The position numbers and the translations under genes were made by a program. The notes under the pieces are model-generated. The model saw only the letters and a list, made by a program, of their open reading frames with translations, made no database searches and was not told the DNA's origin. A stretch of DNA of 64,000 bases from Prosopocoilus inquinatus (taxonomy: Eukaryota; Arthropoda; Insecta; Coleoptera; Lucanidae), in assembly GCA_036172665.1 (NCBI GenBank), contig CM069872.1:48222101-48286100 (forward strand), written 5' to 3'. Of the stretch, positions 22,111-38,977 are shown piece after piece. Position 1 is the first letter of the stretch, and the number at the start of each line of letters is the position of its first letter.

Positions 22111-23785
22111 ATCAGTTGTTTTTCCACGTGCCCGTAGTGCTCTCGGCCATTAATATCACGCTTTATCTCCTTTTTTTAGCAAGTAGTCCGGGGCAGATTT
22201 TTACCGGCCGAATCGGCGCAGCTTGATTGCCACTTCGCTTCCTGTAGCCTAGGGTTACTTCACATTGCACGTGAAAACAGAAACGGAAAATTATTCTATC
22301 AATGAAAACCTCTGATTTGCTGTACAATAATCCGTAAGTATCAACGTGTAGATAGTAGATTTTCTTAATTTTAAACAAACGGCAGTAGGGAACTATCTCT
22401 CATTTATGCATTTTATTTGTTGCAAATCATGATTACATCAATTGCAAATGAGCTCTACTGACGTGTCCTCAAAGGAATACGTAGATTGACCAGTCATCGT
22501 GTATATTAAAAAGTAATAACAAAGGCAAATTTAATTAAAATGGAGATGGAAACTTTTTTCCCTATTGTATTCTTGTATTGCACAGAGTATTCAAATATGC
22601 TGGATTAAAAAAAAAATTAGGTAAATTTTTGCACATAATATGTATACCAATCAACATGTTGTTTTCTCTTTTGTCAAAGGTTGAATTATTACAAGAACTT
22701 TGCATAATTGTTGGGCAATAACGTTTCCACAAAGCTTTCGAATTGTATTTGATTTGATTTTCAGTTCAGAATAAATTTAAAAACATAATTTTTACGTCTT
22801 GTACATCCATCAAGAATAACAATTAATAAATCATTAACACTAACCGTCGACATAATTTTTATACCTAATTCATTCTTAAAGAGTAATGATAAATAAATCA
22901 TTAACACTAACAGACTAACAATGAACTGAATGCGCTGCACATATCAATTCGAAATATTTTCGACAAACTTTTATAAATAAAATCTTCTGAGAAATCAGTG
23001 ATAAAAGTTTTCCATTTGTTGCATACTTTTCTTGGACACGTTGCGCCAAGGTCGACTCTTGTCCAAATATTAAATTTTCTATGTATAAGGAGTGCAAAAA
23101 TTTTTCTTACACTTACAGAATAATTTGAAAATTTTGTATTTTTACTACTACTTTCATAAACTTCTGCAAATGGTAGTTATAAGTGTGAATAAAAATTAAA
23201 ACACAGTTTTATAATTTTCTTCTCCATTTATTTTCTAAACAGCTACAAAAGATCTTAATTTTTCTGCATCCAATCTATACAAAATATAAGATCTATTATC
23301 ATTAGTTTCTGCCATAAAAGATTATCTGTGCTAGTTTATCACAATAAAATCAATGAATTTAACCCTGGAATACTAGCATGCGGTGATACATCTTCCTGGT
23401 TGAAAAATGTGTGATTGTTTCTCTACATCTGCACTAATAAAACGTACGCGGAATTTTATATTGCATGCCAATCTGCCTATACCAGTGACAAAGTGTGGTA
23501 ACGGATAATTTTAAAAATTTTTAATTGGAGTAAGCCATGATTTTATAAAGCTCGTATTAGAAAGAATAAAACATAGTATTGGTAATTCATAAATGACACG
23601 AAGTCGAAGTAATGACGAATCTGTCAAGTTGTGTGCAAACTCTTTGAAGTAAGATAAATGTCAATAAAATCTAGGAACCCTAACCAGCCTTCAATTGAAT
23701 TTTAATAATCCAATGGAGTCAGTTAAAATAAAAAGTCATAGCTTACTTCAATTAAAACTTTAAAAAAAAATGATCCAGTATTTCT
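22111..23785. other. Gene-free stretch between repeats
   Basis: AT-rich. A ~22-bp word (AAATCATTAACACTAAC) occurs twice near 22829 and 22896. No exon or RNA gene was recognised. Confidence 0.5.
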
Positions 23786-23834
23786 TAAGGTCACTAAATT
23801 ACGCAAGCCGGGCTTGCGTAATTTAGCGACCTTA
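23786..23834. repeat. Near-perfect 49-bp palindrome with no spacer
   Basis: Arms TAAGGTCACTAAATTACGCA... and their complement match at all but one position around a single central base. The outer TAA/TTA resembles the TTA target duplications of nearby MITEs, so it may be an extreme internal-deletion derivative. Confidence 0.8.
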
Positions 23835-24469
23835 GGTATTTATAGTAAAGGAAGATGTCCTTTTATATTTATTTACCCTTCCATTCATTTCACCGTTATT
23901 TTACTTACAACAAAATCGGTTTATGTTGTAGTACTACAAGACCTTTAAAACCACAAAATGTTCAAATATACCAAGGGAAAGAGACCAACACCTAAATTCT
24001 AACAAAAGCTCTATCTAATATAACACACTCTTCGTCTTTCACTTCTACTGTATGCAAGACATCATAATTGCATTGCATTGGAAATGACCAAATACGTTAT
24101 GATTTTATGTTTCTAGCTTACTTACGTTTGCTGTTTAAAAAACTTTCGATTCTTTTAACATTATGAAATAGTGAGACTTGAAAACAATCAAATCATGAGA
24201 AGGAGGAGCAAACAGTTACAACAGATGAGACTGTTAAATTAATCGGCTTCGATTTAATTAGATTTACAAGCTTCAATTCAAAACCACAATCAATTTACAA
24301 AAATTTGTAAATCATAAAAATATCAAATTAGAAAACATTTCCTAAAAGAGAGAGAAAATAATTCTCAGGATATGAGTATGTAAGAACAGTTATTCTGCAA
24401 AATATTCAAGAACAGAGATTACTAGTAATTAAAAATAACTCCCGCGCAGCAGCAATAATTCTATCACAT

Positions 24470-29192
<4,723 letters not shown>

Positions 29193-29644
29193 AATACACT
29201 CCAACTTGTGTGGACTATAAATGGCTCGACAGCACCTGTGAGAAACACGTTTCGTTTGCTAATTTGCATAAACAAATAAGTACATCACTTCTTTTTACAA
29301 GCGAGACATTAGACACATCAAAACTAAAAATAGGTTACATAACCTTGAAATCGACAACGTTTTGTAATAACAGAGATCGCCTACGTCTTTTTAATTTCTT
29401 TTGTATAATAATTATAATTTTTATTAATTATAAATAGTCAGGGATAACTGCGTGTGAAAATGCAGTGACATTCGATGTTTAAATGCATAACAACTTACTC
29501 ACAAACACCGAAATTTGAGAAACAGCTGACCAAAATAAAAACTTCTAATTGCTATTTCATTGCTATTGATATTCCGCATGCGTACACAGTGTCGTCAACT
29601 GTGCAGAACATAAATAGTGTAGAACTGTTGGAGCCAGGGTTGGA

Positions 29645-29795
29645 GCTCGTTTAAGAACTGAAAAGAGCGCGGGAATATACTTTCTCTCTTGTTGTAAGTG
29701 ATTTTGTATATTTTGCTTTTCGTTTTAAAAACGCAATAGTGCTCTCCCGTTACAATTTTTGAACACAACATTTGTCTTTGACCATCTCTAGGTTT
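29645..29795 (+). repeat. Dispersed ~145-bp repeat, copy 1, in PHTF-FARSA intergenic region
   Basis: Shares AGAGCG, TTTCTCTC, GTAA-GN-TTTTGT, AGTGCTCTC and CAATTTTTGAAC in order with 31565-31708. Both copies have the same orientation and bracket the intergenic region. They are probably transposon fragments. Confidence 0.6.
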
Positions 29796-30151
29796 ATTCG
29801 TTTGTGCTGCAAGAAGTTACATTGAGTGTAGTTTTGGACAGTCACGTGACGGGTAGAATAGTTTCGTGCAGAAAAATTTTCAGAAGGTCTGTTCGTTCTT
29901 GTCATACTTTTGTCGCGCTAGGCTGCACTCAAAATATTTCCATCTCTTATTAATGTATGAGGTTAGAACAAGACACAAATAGTCTGAATGTTGACACTAG
30001 TGCAACAAAGTGTAACAAATGAACAGACTCACAGACAAACGACCATAAGTTTTAAAATATAAAGAATAAATTGAATTGCTTAACAACAAATTCTCATTTT
30101 CATCTTCCAAACGAAGAATTGCTCACTTACCAGCATTTCAACAAACTAACT

Positions 30152-30286
30152 TTAGGCGTTTACGAAAATTGAAGCGGTATATACCGGTACATCTGGTCTC
30201 TCACTCTTACTTGCATTAAACACATTCGCTCTAACTCACTTTTCTACCCCGATCCATGTACCGCTCCAAGTTTCGTAAACGCCTTT
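30152..30286. mobile_element. MITE, TTAGGCGTNTACG family, copy 2
   Basis: Left end TTAGGCGTTTACGAAAAT, right end ...TTTCGTAAACGCCTTTTA. The interior again has CTTTTCTACCCCGATC as the complement of copy 1. Confidence 0.75.
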
Positions 30287-30371
30287 TAATTCAAATTTCC
30301 GTCGTATTTACGGTACTAAACAATTGAAAACAGAGAAGCTTTTAGGTTAGGGTAAATTGCACCTTCTTGTT

Positions 30372-30745
30372 CGTACAGTTGCGGCCTTTAAAAACTGGTA
30401 CACTTTGACAAATACAATATTTCGGCGGTGTAAACTAATCGTAAATTGAAAGTTTCTAAACGTTCCTCAAATCACTCTGAACCCTACTATAAGGCGTCTA
30501 CGGAAATTCTAATCCGATTAATCCGATCATTATTTTTCTCACTCTTCCGCGTACGACATCTATGCGGTCTCTCTCACTCTTTTCTACTCGGGTTAATCGG
30601 ATTGGACTTTCCGTAAACGCCCTTTGATGACAATGACAATCACACTGACATTAAAATGACAGATGAAAGTGATTTACACATTGCAAAATTACTAACTTAC
30701 GAACAGTGTACCAGTTTTCAAGGGCTGCAACTGTACCTCTCGAAC
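30372..30745. mobile_element. TIR element carrying a nested MITE
   Basis: Outer ends GTACAGTTGCGGCCTTTAAA and, inverted, GTACAGTTGCAGCCCTTGAA, each followed by AACTGGTACACT. The MITE at 30490-30625 lies inside. No coding. Confidence 0.7.
30490..30625. mobile_element. MITE, TTAGGCGTNTACG family, copy 3 (nested)
   Basis: TAAGGCGTCTACGGAAAT on the left, complement ...TTCCGTAAACGCCCTT on the right. It lies within the element at 30372-30745 and so inserted later. Confidence 0.7.
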
Positions 30746-30771
30746 TTCGCTCGACAAAGTGTATTAAATTT

Positions 30772-30920
30772 AAAAAAACCACCACCTGTTGCATTATGTT
30801 GGTATAAAACATAAGTTCCCTATAAAACACTTGTCAATTTTGTTACCAAATTTTTAACTAGGACACTGTTGCTGGTTGTATTTTTCACAATGCAACGCCG
30901 CCAGTGGTCTTTTAATTTGT
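30772..30920 (+). mobile_element. Uninterrupted copy of the repeat split at 17950-18950
   Basis: Contains CACCTGTTGCATTATGTTGG and, further on, TAACTAGGACACTGTTGCTG with CCAGTGGTCTTTT. All are matched in reverse complement by the two outer pieces near 18 kb. Confidence 0.65.
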
Positions 30921-31564
30921 GAACAAATTATAGTTATAGGAGTAGTTGAGAACGTGTCATACTTGACAAACAAACCCAATCAGTAACAAACGAACTCGGT
31001 TTTTCGCACTAGTGTGTAGTGTACACTGGTATCAATATTGACAAACGAACAAACCTTCTGTCATTGACTTTTGACTTCTGGTCTCACGCTAACTTCGCAC
31101 GTATTCCGGATACGCAAAATATTTATTGCGAATTGTTTTTGATTGGTTGTTTTTTTTCTGTTTTTTAATTCACATTAGAGTACTTAGATGTAATTGACAT
31201 TTAAGTTATTTCGGAGGGTTTGGAAACAAACTGTAATTTTTGTTGGTAATTACAGATTTAATATACTTGACAAATTTGACAGTAGTGTTTGACATAGTTG
31301 TAAGTTATGTAAGTTTTATTTTAATGAATCTGCATTTCAAATGACAAATTGGATATGACTGAAATGCTTCTGAAATATTCATTTATGTATAGCGTTAAAG
31401 AAAATATAAAAGACAAGATTAAATGAAATTCCAAGAACTTTTTGCTTTCATTGGCTCTCGTCGTTCAGTTAACGAAAGTTATTGGTTGTCGTTGATCACG
31501 TCATCAAAAAAAGCCAATAGCGGCAATCCCCAAACACCCAATCTTCCGAGCAGGAAAAGCTGGA

Positions 31565-31708
31565 GTCCCCGTTCAGGAATAAAAGAGAGAGCGCTCTGGG
31601 TAATATTTTTTCTCTCTCACGTAAATGCTTTTGTGCATTTTGTTTTCCATTTTAACCGCCCAAAGTGCTCTCTCTCTACACAATTTTTGAACGTGACCCA
31701 ACTTTAGG
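31565..31708 (+). repeat. Dispersed ~145-bp repeat, copy 2
   Basis: Homologue of 29645-29795, ending CAATTTTTGAACGTGACC. It lies just upstream of the synthetase promoter. Confidence 0.6.
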
Positions 31709-31795
31709 AGATCGAAGAACCAATGGAAGGGGAAGAACCGGAAGAACTAACGAATCTGACAGGTTTCTGAACCCTCCCACGCAAGACATCATACA

Positions 31796-31845
31796 TCTAG
31801 GGACCCTAATATGTACAAACGTCAATCAAATCTAGGGACCCTAGA
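31796..31845. promoter_or_regulatory. Two copies of the palindrome TCTAGGGACCCTA upstream of FARSA
   Basis: TCTAGGGACCCTA(A) at 31796-31809 and the perfect 15-bp palindrome TCTAGGGACCCTAGA at 31831-31845, 35 bp apart, about 150-200 bp before the start codon. A palindromic pair near a promoter suggests a factor binding as a dimer. The factor is unknown. Confidence 0.4.
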
Positions 31846-31874
31846 CTTTGACGTGAAATGTCAATTAGCCCGTG

Positions 31875-31880
31875 CACGTG
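31875..31880. promoter_or_regulatory. Canonical E-box CACGTG in FARSA promoter
   Basis: CACGTG lies 117 bp before the start codon. Myc/Max-type factors bind this word and drive translation genes, including tRNA synthetases, in flies. A single match is suggestive only. Confidence 0.4.
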
Positions 31881-31996
31881 TACATAATCGGTCTTGTAAA
31901 TTTACCCGTAAAATTTAATAATATTGCATCATCACAAGCAAACTAATCACATTCATGTCTGTCAAACGTCAATAACTGTGAAAAAAAAGGATCAAA

Positions 31997-33743
31997 ATGT
32001 CAGAATTAAGTGAGAAAATTTTACAACATTTGGAAGTCACAGGTGAAGCGAGTACTTTGGAATTAGCCAAGTTATTTTCTGTGGATCATCAAAGAATAAT
32101 AGGAGCTTTGAAAAGTATTCAAGCAAATGGTGATTTAGTTACAGTGGAAGCGGTTAGTGCTAAATTTCTAGAGCTGACCGAAGAAGGCCAACAAATTGCT
32201 GAAAGAGGTTAGAACAAAATTAATTCAATTGTATGATGTAAGAAATTAAATTTCAGGTAGTCACGAAGCAAGCATTTATAATGCCGTTCCTGACGGTGGT
32301 ATTGCACAATCTGAGATATTGAAGTTGCCGAATGGAAAAATTGGTTTTAGCAAAGCGATGTCTGCTGGATGGATTTTAGTTGATAAAAACGGAAACACCG
32401 CCCTTGTAAAACGAAAGGTTAAAAGCATCGTTGACTTTGTTCAACATGATTTACAAAGTATAGCCAAGGGAGATTTTTCAAATATAATTGATAACCGGAA
32501 GAATGAATATAAGAAACGGAAATTAATACAGGAGGTAACAGTGAAAAGCTTCCAGCTTGGGAAGGGTCCAGAATTTTCAACGTCCTTAACCAAATTAGAA
32601 ACAGATTTGACTGCAGAGATGTTGGTAACTGGTAACTGGAAGACGTTGAAATTTAAGGATTATAATTTCGATGCACTGGGAGTCCCGCCAGAGAGTGGAT
32701 ATTTACATCCACTCTTGAAGGTACGCTCTGAATTTCGTCAGATATTTTTAGAAATGGGATTCTCCGAGATGCCCACAAATAACTACATCGAAAGTTCCTT
32801 CTGGAATTTCGATGCATTGTTTCAACCACAGCAGCATCCTGCTCGAGATGCTCATGATACTTTTTTCGTGTCTGATCCAAAAATTACCGTCAATTTTCCC
32901 ATGGACTATTTAGAAAAGGTTAAGAAAGTGCATAGTACTGGCGGATATGGCTCTTTGGGGTAAGTTTATACTTAATAATAATTTCCTATATATGTCAATA
33001 ATTGTGAACTCCACTGCAATCCACACAAATGGTACAGCATATAGCATAAGGATCCAGGGAAGACGGTTTTGTAAGATTTTATTTGCTTCCATGTTTTCTG
33101 AAAGCATCAATTTTCTTTATTTAATGACGTCGACATCTTACCATCTTACCATTTTATAATTTATTTTTTTTTTAGATATGGTTATAATTGGAAAATTGAA
33201 GAGGCACAAAAGAATTTGCTCAGAACGCATACAACGGCAGTTAGTGCCAGAATGTTGTATAAAGTGGCCCAACAGAGTGATTTCAAGCCAGTAAAATTGT
33301 TTAGCATAGATCGAGTCTTCAGGAACGAAACATTAGACGCAACTCACTTGGCAGAGTTTCATCAAGTCGAAGGCTTGATTGCAGACTACAACTTGACCTT
33401 GGGCGACTTGATAGGAGTTTTCACAGAGTTTTTCAAGAAATTGGGTATTACTGATTTGGAATTTAAGCCAGCCTATAATCCATACACCGAACCCAGTATG
33501 GAAATATTTTGTTTTCACAAGGGTTTGAATAAATGGATGGAAATTGGAAATTCGGGTATATTCCGGCCTGAAATGTTGCTACCAATGGGGTTACCAGAAG
33601 AAGTGAGGGTTATAGCTTGGGGACTATCATTGGAAAGACCGACTATGATTAAATATGGCTACAATAATATTCGGGATTTAGTCGGTCCAAAAGTAGACCT
33701 TCAGATGGTACAAGACACTCCAATATGTAGATTAGACAAATAA
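31997..33743 (+). CDS. FARSA: Phenylalanyl-tRNA synthetase alpha subunit, cytosolic, 3 exons, 493 aa
   Basis: This is the catalytic alpha chain of the cytosolic alpha2-beta2 synthetase that charges tRNA-Phe. Exons: 31997-32207, 32257-32959 and 33176-33743, with GT-AG introns of 49 and 216 bp that keep frame. The N-terminal winged-helix region ([20 protein letters not shown]) matches the eukaryotic alpha subunit. The class II core starts near [19 protein letters not shown]. Motif 2 is seen as [20 protein letters not shown], the phenylalanine-pocket region as [12 protein letters not shown], and motif 3 as [14 protein letters not shown]. Length agrees with the fly protein (about 498). The ATG sits in AAAATGTC and starts the conserved N-terminus. 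AATAAA at 33745-33750 directly follows the stop. The gene is divergent from phtf with 2.8 kb of repeats between. Confidence 0.96.
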
Positions 33744-33744
33744 G

Positions 33745-33750
33745 AATAAA
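33745..33750 (+). terminator. Polyadenylation signal AATAAA for FARSA
   Basis: AATAAA begins one base after the stop codon. A second cluster (AAAAAATAAAATTAAT) lies about 100 bp on, so the shorter form would have an extremely short 3' UTR. Confidence 0.5.
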
Positions 33751-33759
33751 CGTCGTCTA

Positions 33760-35180
33760 GTTTCATTTATTTATTTCTGTAAAAATAAGTTAATATATTT
33801 TGCTTAATTAAATGATTTATAGTTTGTTGAGTGTGCTGAGAATGACTGCAATAAAAAATAAAATTAATAGAAGAAAGAAAATGGAAAACAGTAATTCATT
33901 AATAAGGTAGATTTGCAAAAGATACAACAAATGAGATTGTGTTGCAAATAGTTGCTGACAAGAAAAAGCTTTTAATGGGCTACATTATAAGACCCAAATG
34001 AGTTATTTGGATTTCATAGAGCAGCAGCAAGCGAAATTTTTATTTTGTCAGATTGGTGGCAACATATACATCTTCAAATCTCAAATTGCAAACAATAACC
34101 TACCTCCAAGTTATATTAAAACACTTTATACGCTCACAAAATATGTAATTATAAGCATAACTTTGATTGTTGTCTGAAATTATTTTATGCGTCAAACAAT
34201 TTCATCATTCATTTCCGCCAAAATAGTATAAAATACATGTTTTATAAGACATTTTGGGCACACTTGCCCATTTAGAAAACTGGACACGTGCGTTAGAGTC
34301 ACGTCTTACGAAACTTGTTTTTTGATATTGTTACGAATTGAGGGTCGGCAAATAAAATAATCCTGGCTTAATTTCAAACACTTTAATTAAAAACGGTCGC
34401 TTTACATAACAAAATGCAAGAATAACTACAACACTTATTTAACAAATAACACTTTTTTAGACACACCGTTTATTAGTTTATTCGCATTTATTGCTCGTTA
34501 AATTTTAACTGAGCGCCCACCTTCGCTTTTGTTGATTTTTACCCGCTTCGACGGTACCATCGCGAACTCTTCGCGTATTCTCTGGAACATACGATTGACA
34601 AACAAGCGACTGACTCTTCGGAAGCACTGTGGAAGATCAGTCGCAAACATTTCCAGCAATTTGCCAAAGAGTCGGTTGACCAATAGATGGCACCACTCAT
34701 CCGTAGGCAGAATTTATCGGGCGGCATCGCAATTCACGGTTGTAATACCCCCTCCTTAGTTATGTACGTCCCGAACAGAGTATAAAGTCACATGGTCAAT
34801 GTGGATCACTTTTATCTTCTCATGGGGTAGCTTTTGCATCCTGTAGACCACATCATTGATCATACTATAATGACTATAAAATGAATGGTAAAAACCGCAT
34901 TTCCATATCTTCAACTTTTATTTTACAACTTTTTTGTTTACGAAAATGTTCTATATGTAAAAATTTCTTTAAGGCACTTTCTAGCGTAGAATTCATTATT
35001 CTTGTTTCTAGTGATATCTCTTTTCCTATTATTATTATTGTTATAAAGCTGATTTTTTTTTAAATCGTCAGCCACAACTTGCTTAAATATAGCAAATATT
35101 ATTGAAACCCTACATCTCGCAAAGCTTTGTTTAATATACCAAGTGATTTATATGTCTGGAAAGATCCTTTCAAGAATGTG
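33760..35180. other. Gene-free stretch 3' of FARSA
   Basis: Mostly AT-rich. A more GC-balanced part at 34325-34750 starts TGTTACGAATTGAGGG, reminiscent of a gypsy-type LTR end, but no matching flanks or partner were found. Confidence 0.4.
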
Positions 35181-35189
35181 AAAATATAT

Positions 35190-36482
35190 AGCGTGTTGCA
35201 CATAAAAAAATCAAATGTTCTGTTAGTATCTCAAAAACTGTGCGTCTTAGAAAAACGTAGATTAACAGCACTAATGGATTCTACGTTAAAGTGTGCCTTC
35301 AAGAAGCTTTTACAGAAATCGAACATTTTTATAAAATAAAAAGTTGCAAAGGTATTTAAAAATCGCAGAATTTTAAAAAAACAACCCGTAGTTCCTGTAC
35401 AGTTCAAGATATCGAAATAATGTGGTTTTTACCAGTTTTTGTCTATCTAACGCGCGGTTTCTGAAACGAGATCGTCTTAAAAATGTTTCCGACATCTTTT
35501 TTAAGCCGCGTACACACTGAACGAACATTCATTCATTGTTTATTCGTCTATACTCGTATACATTAAACAAACGAAAAGCGAATTTACAAAAAAATTATAA
35601 CAATAATATATTTAATCTTTTTTTTATCACATAGTAGCTACACATCAAAAAGAAAGCATATACGTGAACGTTGGATTTGTCAAAACAACAACGTTAACGA
35701 AAATAACAAGTGATATTAAGAAATTATTTTCAGGAGCGAAAAGAACTAAGTGTAGATGGTTTTGGAACGGTGCTTTTAACTGGGCCTTCACTTATTCGTG
35801 TTCGTCTCTCTTTGGCTATTTTATTGCTCAGTGTATATGCGGCTTTACATTTCAAATAGTTTAAAGTCTTGTCTTAGCGATATTTTCGTAAATATGATAA
35901 CACTACCGGTAACACCTTCTTTTTAATGACCCTCTCATCTTCAATATCTCTTGGAATTTATCAATGGACTTCACAATTAAGAGATGTCGTATACATATAT
36001 AAGGGGCGTATACACCTTACATATTCAAAGAATTTGATGATACGTCACGTGGGGCATTCCAATTTTAATTTCACAACGCATTTTGAAAGTACCTTCTTTT
36101 TAACAACCCACCAATCTTCAGTATCATTAGGAATTTATGAACGCTCATGTTCTACTACTAAGTAACATCAGATACTGATGTAATGGATCGTATATAACGT
36201 ATATACTCAAAGAAATCTAAATAACTTTAAGTAAATAAACATAAATTTTTCTTGACAGTTAATTTTATGAAACTTAATTTGCTTACGTTGCTACGTATAC
36301 ACTTTACGTACAGATAAAGTTTTGAGAAACTGTTTTTAGAAGTTATGGTGAGTTTATCTTGAGTTTACATCTACATAAAGTTATGTATCGTTTCAGAAAC
36401 CGGGCGTAACTCATCTAAAAATAGGTGTTTCCCTTTAAAAGTGTCCTATCTGACCTTCCTTCCGTCCTATCACCTTGTACAC
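35190..36482 (+). repeat. Second copy of the 10606-10923 repeat, interrupted by insertions
   Basis: The left portion (35190-35480: AAGTGTGCCTTCAAGAAGC, AATCGCAGAATTTT, CCCGTAGTTCCTG) and right portion (36385-36482: GTAACTCATCTAAAAATAGG, TTTAAAAGTGTC) are adjacent in the copy at 10.6 kb. About 900 bp, including the element at 35506-35846, separates them here. Confidence 0.55.
35506..35846. mobile_element. TIR element with AAGCCGCGTACACACTGA ends
   Basis: Left AAGCCGCGTACACACTGA; right, read inverted, AAAGCCGCATATACACTGA. About 340 bp, non-coding, inserted in the repeat described above. Confidence 0.6.
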
Positions 36483-36790
36483 CGCTGCGCAATAAAATTA
36501 AGATGGATATTCTTGACTCATTATTACTGATACCTTTTCTAGCCTACTGCATATTCTAATGAACAAGATACTGATTTAAAATAGTTTATTACAAAACAGG
36601 TTTCATAAGATATGACTGTAGTCAACACCGAACTTCATACAGGCCTCTTGTATCGCGTAAGAATATTGTGTCTGTGGGTGCCTCGTCGGGATATTCGCCA
36701 ATAAGCATGTGGAGATGAGAAGAGGTGTCCACTCCCAACTTTAACAAGTACCCAAGGATCGTTCAAAGTAGCAGCTCGGACTCTACAATA

Positions 36791-37350
36791 TACAGAGTGC
36801 TGCGTTTTGAAACGCAACCTAGGAAATCCCATGTTAATTTAAAAGTGCTCGAATATTAGCTTCCCTAATTATTTTACAGCAAAATTTCATTTAGGTTTTT
36901 TAAATTGCTCTTCAAGATGTATCTGTCTGCGAAGTTTGAGAATTTTACACTCGCTCAGTTTCAAGATATTTAACAAAGATTAGTAACGAAATTCAATTTA
37001 TACCAAAGTATCAGCACGGCCTTGATCAGTAAAAGGTAAAATAAATTACTGTAAAAGATAAAATAAATTACTGGAAAAGCTTTTTCTATCAATCTTTTTC
37101 AAGAAATCAAGATCAAGGCTGTGCTGATAGTTTGATATAAATTGAATTTAGTTACAGAATCTTTTTTTAAATAAATTAAAATTCAGCGTATGAAGAATTC
37201 TGAAACTTGACAGACAGATTCATCTTAGTACTCTTAAAAGACATAAATGGAATCTTGCTGTAAAATAATTAGGGAAGCCAATATTCCAGAAGAACTTTTT
37301 AATTTACATGCGATTTCCTATGTTGCGTTTTAAAATGCAGCACCCTGTAC
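36791..37350. mobile_element. Large foldback element, TACAGRGTGCTGC ends, 560 bp
   Basis: Arms of ~230 bp: TACAGAGTGCTGCGTTTTGA ... against its complement ending ...GCAGCACCCTGTA. The landmark TTCCCTAATTATTTTACAGC occurs in both arms. ATA directly flanks both sides. A shorter relative is at 39645-39887. Confidence 0.8.
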
Positions 37351-37653
37351 AATACATTAATATTTTGGTAGACGGCGCGCTAAGTCTGGGCAATCTCCCA
37401 TCTCACGAAACAGGCCTGTATGTAGTGGGCGTTGCTACAGCGCACGCATTCGAGAATTATTTATAATGGACAACCTTGCGCGTTCCCAAGCATTTAAATC
37501 TCTGTACATTTAAATTAACAAATATTTAGTGCAAAGAACATCCGAAATTGTTTATGTTTTTCTTCAGTAAACTGAAAATAATACACCTTAACAAAATGTC
37601 ATTGGAATTTTAATTTATTTTATTTAATTTCCGAGAACTAACAGTTTCAGGCT

Positions 37654-37794
37654 GGGTTGCATAAAACATTTAAACCAGGATTAAATGTTATCCTAAGAAT
37701 GTGACGGATAGAATGACGTACGGCTTATTATAAGAATACGTTACATTCTAAGATAGGCTTAATTTTAATCCTGGGTCTTTGATAAATGCCACCC
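37654..37794. mobile_element. MITE with GGGTTGCATAAA ends
   Basis: Left GGGTTGCATAAAACATTTAA then CCAGGATTAAA; right inverted GGGTGGCATTTATCAAAGAC then CCAGGATTAAAA. About 141 bp. Confidence 0.75.
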
Positions 37795-38977
37795 CTAGGA
37801 GTTTGACCTATACTCTAATAAAATAAAAAATCACTCGGGATGGGGGCTAAATAGATTTTCAGGGAAGCACAAATTATTGCCGTAAAAGTATTTTTTTTCT
37901 TTCGAAAAATCGAAAATAAAGATAAACAAAAATTTACAAACGTGTTATTTCTTGCAATGTCTTACACTGGAACGCCATCGACTTATTTGGAAAACAAGAT
38001 TTTAGATTTCTTGAAAAAGCCTAATTTGTTTTGTCGGAAACTGTAAGATTCCACACTCTTGATTTTTTATGTGTTTTATGTGAATATAAAAAAACATTAA
38101 CTTTAAACATGTGTCGCCATAGCACCATATAATTTCAACGTGGCTGATTAAAGATAAATGTTTTTAAATTTGGCCATTAGTGTTGTTAAATTCAACAGAA
38201 ATTGTTGAAAAAATTAGAAATTAAAATGCAAAATAAAATAAAACCTGGCTTCCGTAAATTGAGAGATTGGATACCACTGTAATTAGTGAATACAAGAAAG
38301 AGTGTCGACATACATAGTCAGTAATAGTTCTAACGAAGTTCTTTATTGTAGCTAATATCAAAAAAGAAAAGACGTTAGGTAGAGAGGAGTACGTGACGCG
38401 ATTCCAATTCGGAAACCAAGTATAATATAGTAATGTAGAAAAAATCGTTCGTATGAAAATTGACCAATCATCAAGAATATATAATCCTACAGAAATATGC
38501 ACTTTTGTAAGGTTTATTTATTTTTTGGACACGTGCATATCATATCGGCAATCTTTTTCATGTTAGACTAAGAGGCACTTCAGAATTTAATTTTACATTA
38601 AACGAATATACAATATATTGCCTTAAGATTCAGTTAACTAATAAAAAAATGACGAAATAGAAACAAACACGTTAATGATATAATTATGATATACCTATAC
38701 TAAATAGTGTATTGACATTTACTGAATATCTTACACCACATACATATTATCGACATGAACATCACCAAAATTTCGGTGGCCTCAGAAAACGTTTCGGAAA
38801 AGCAATGTACACATAGAGTTTCTTCAGAATATCGTTTTAACGTTGCTATTAAGATTTACATCGGAAAACTTGCTTGTATGAACTAAGAACAGGGTCGCAG
38901 GTATCAAATCACTATTCGATGATGAAATGTCCCTAATATTGTCCGCGACCCATTTTTCTCGTACGATACTTCGAACA
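37795..38977. other. Gene-free stretch downstream of the KChIP gene
   Basis: This includes the likely 3' UTR of the EF-hand gene (38977 and below on the minus strand). No repeat structure or exon was recognised. Confidence 0.5.

Noticed and set aside
34325..34750. Possible solo gypsy-type LTR starting TGTTACGAATTGAGGG
   Set aside because: No matching 3' end, no target duplication and no second copy or internal retroelement sequence in the window.
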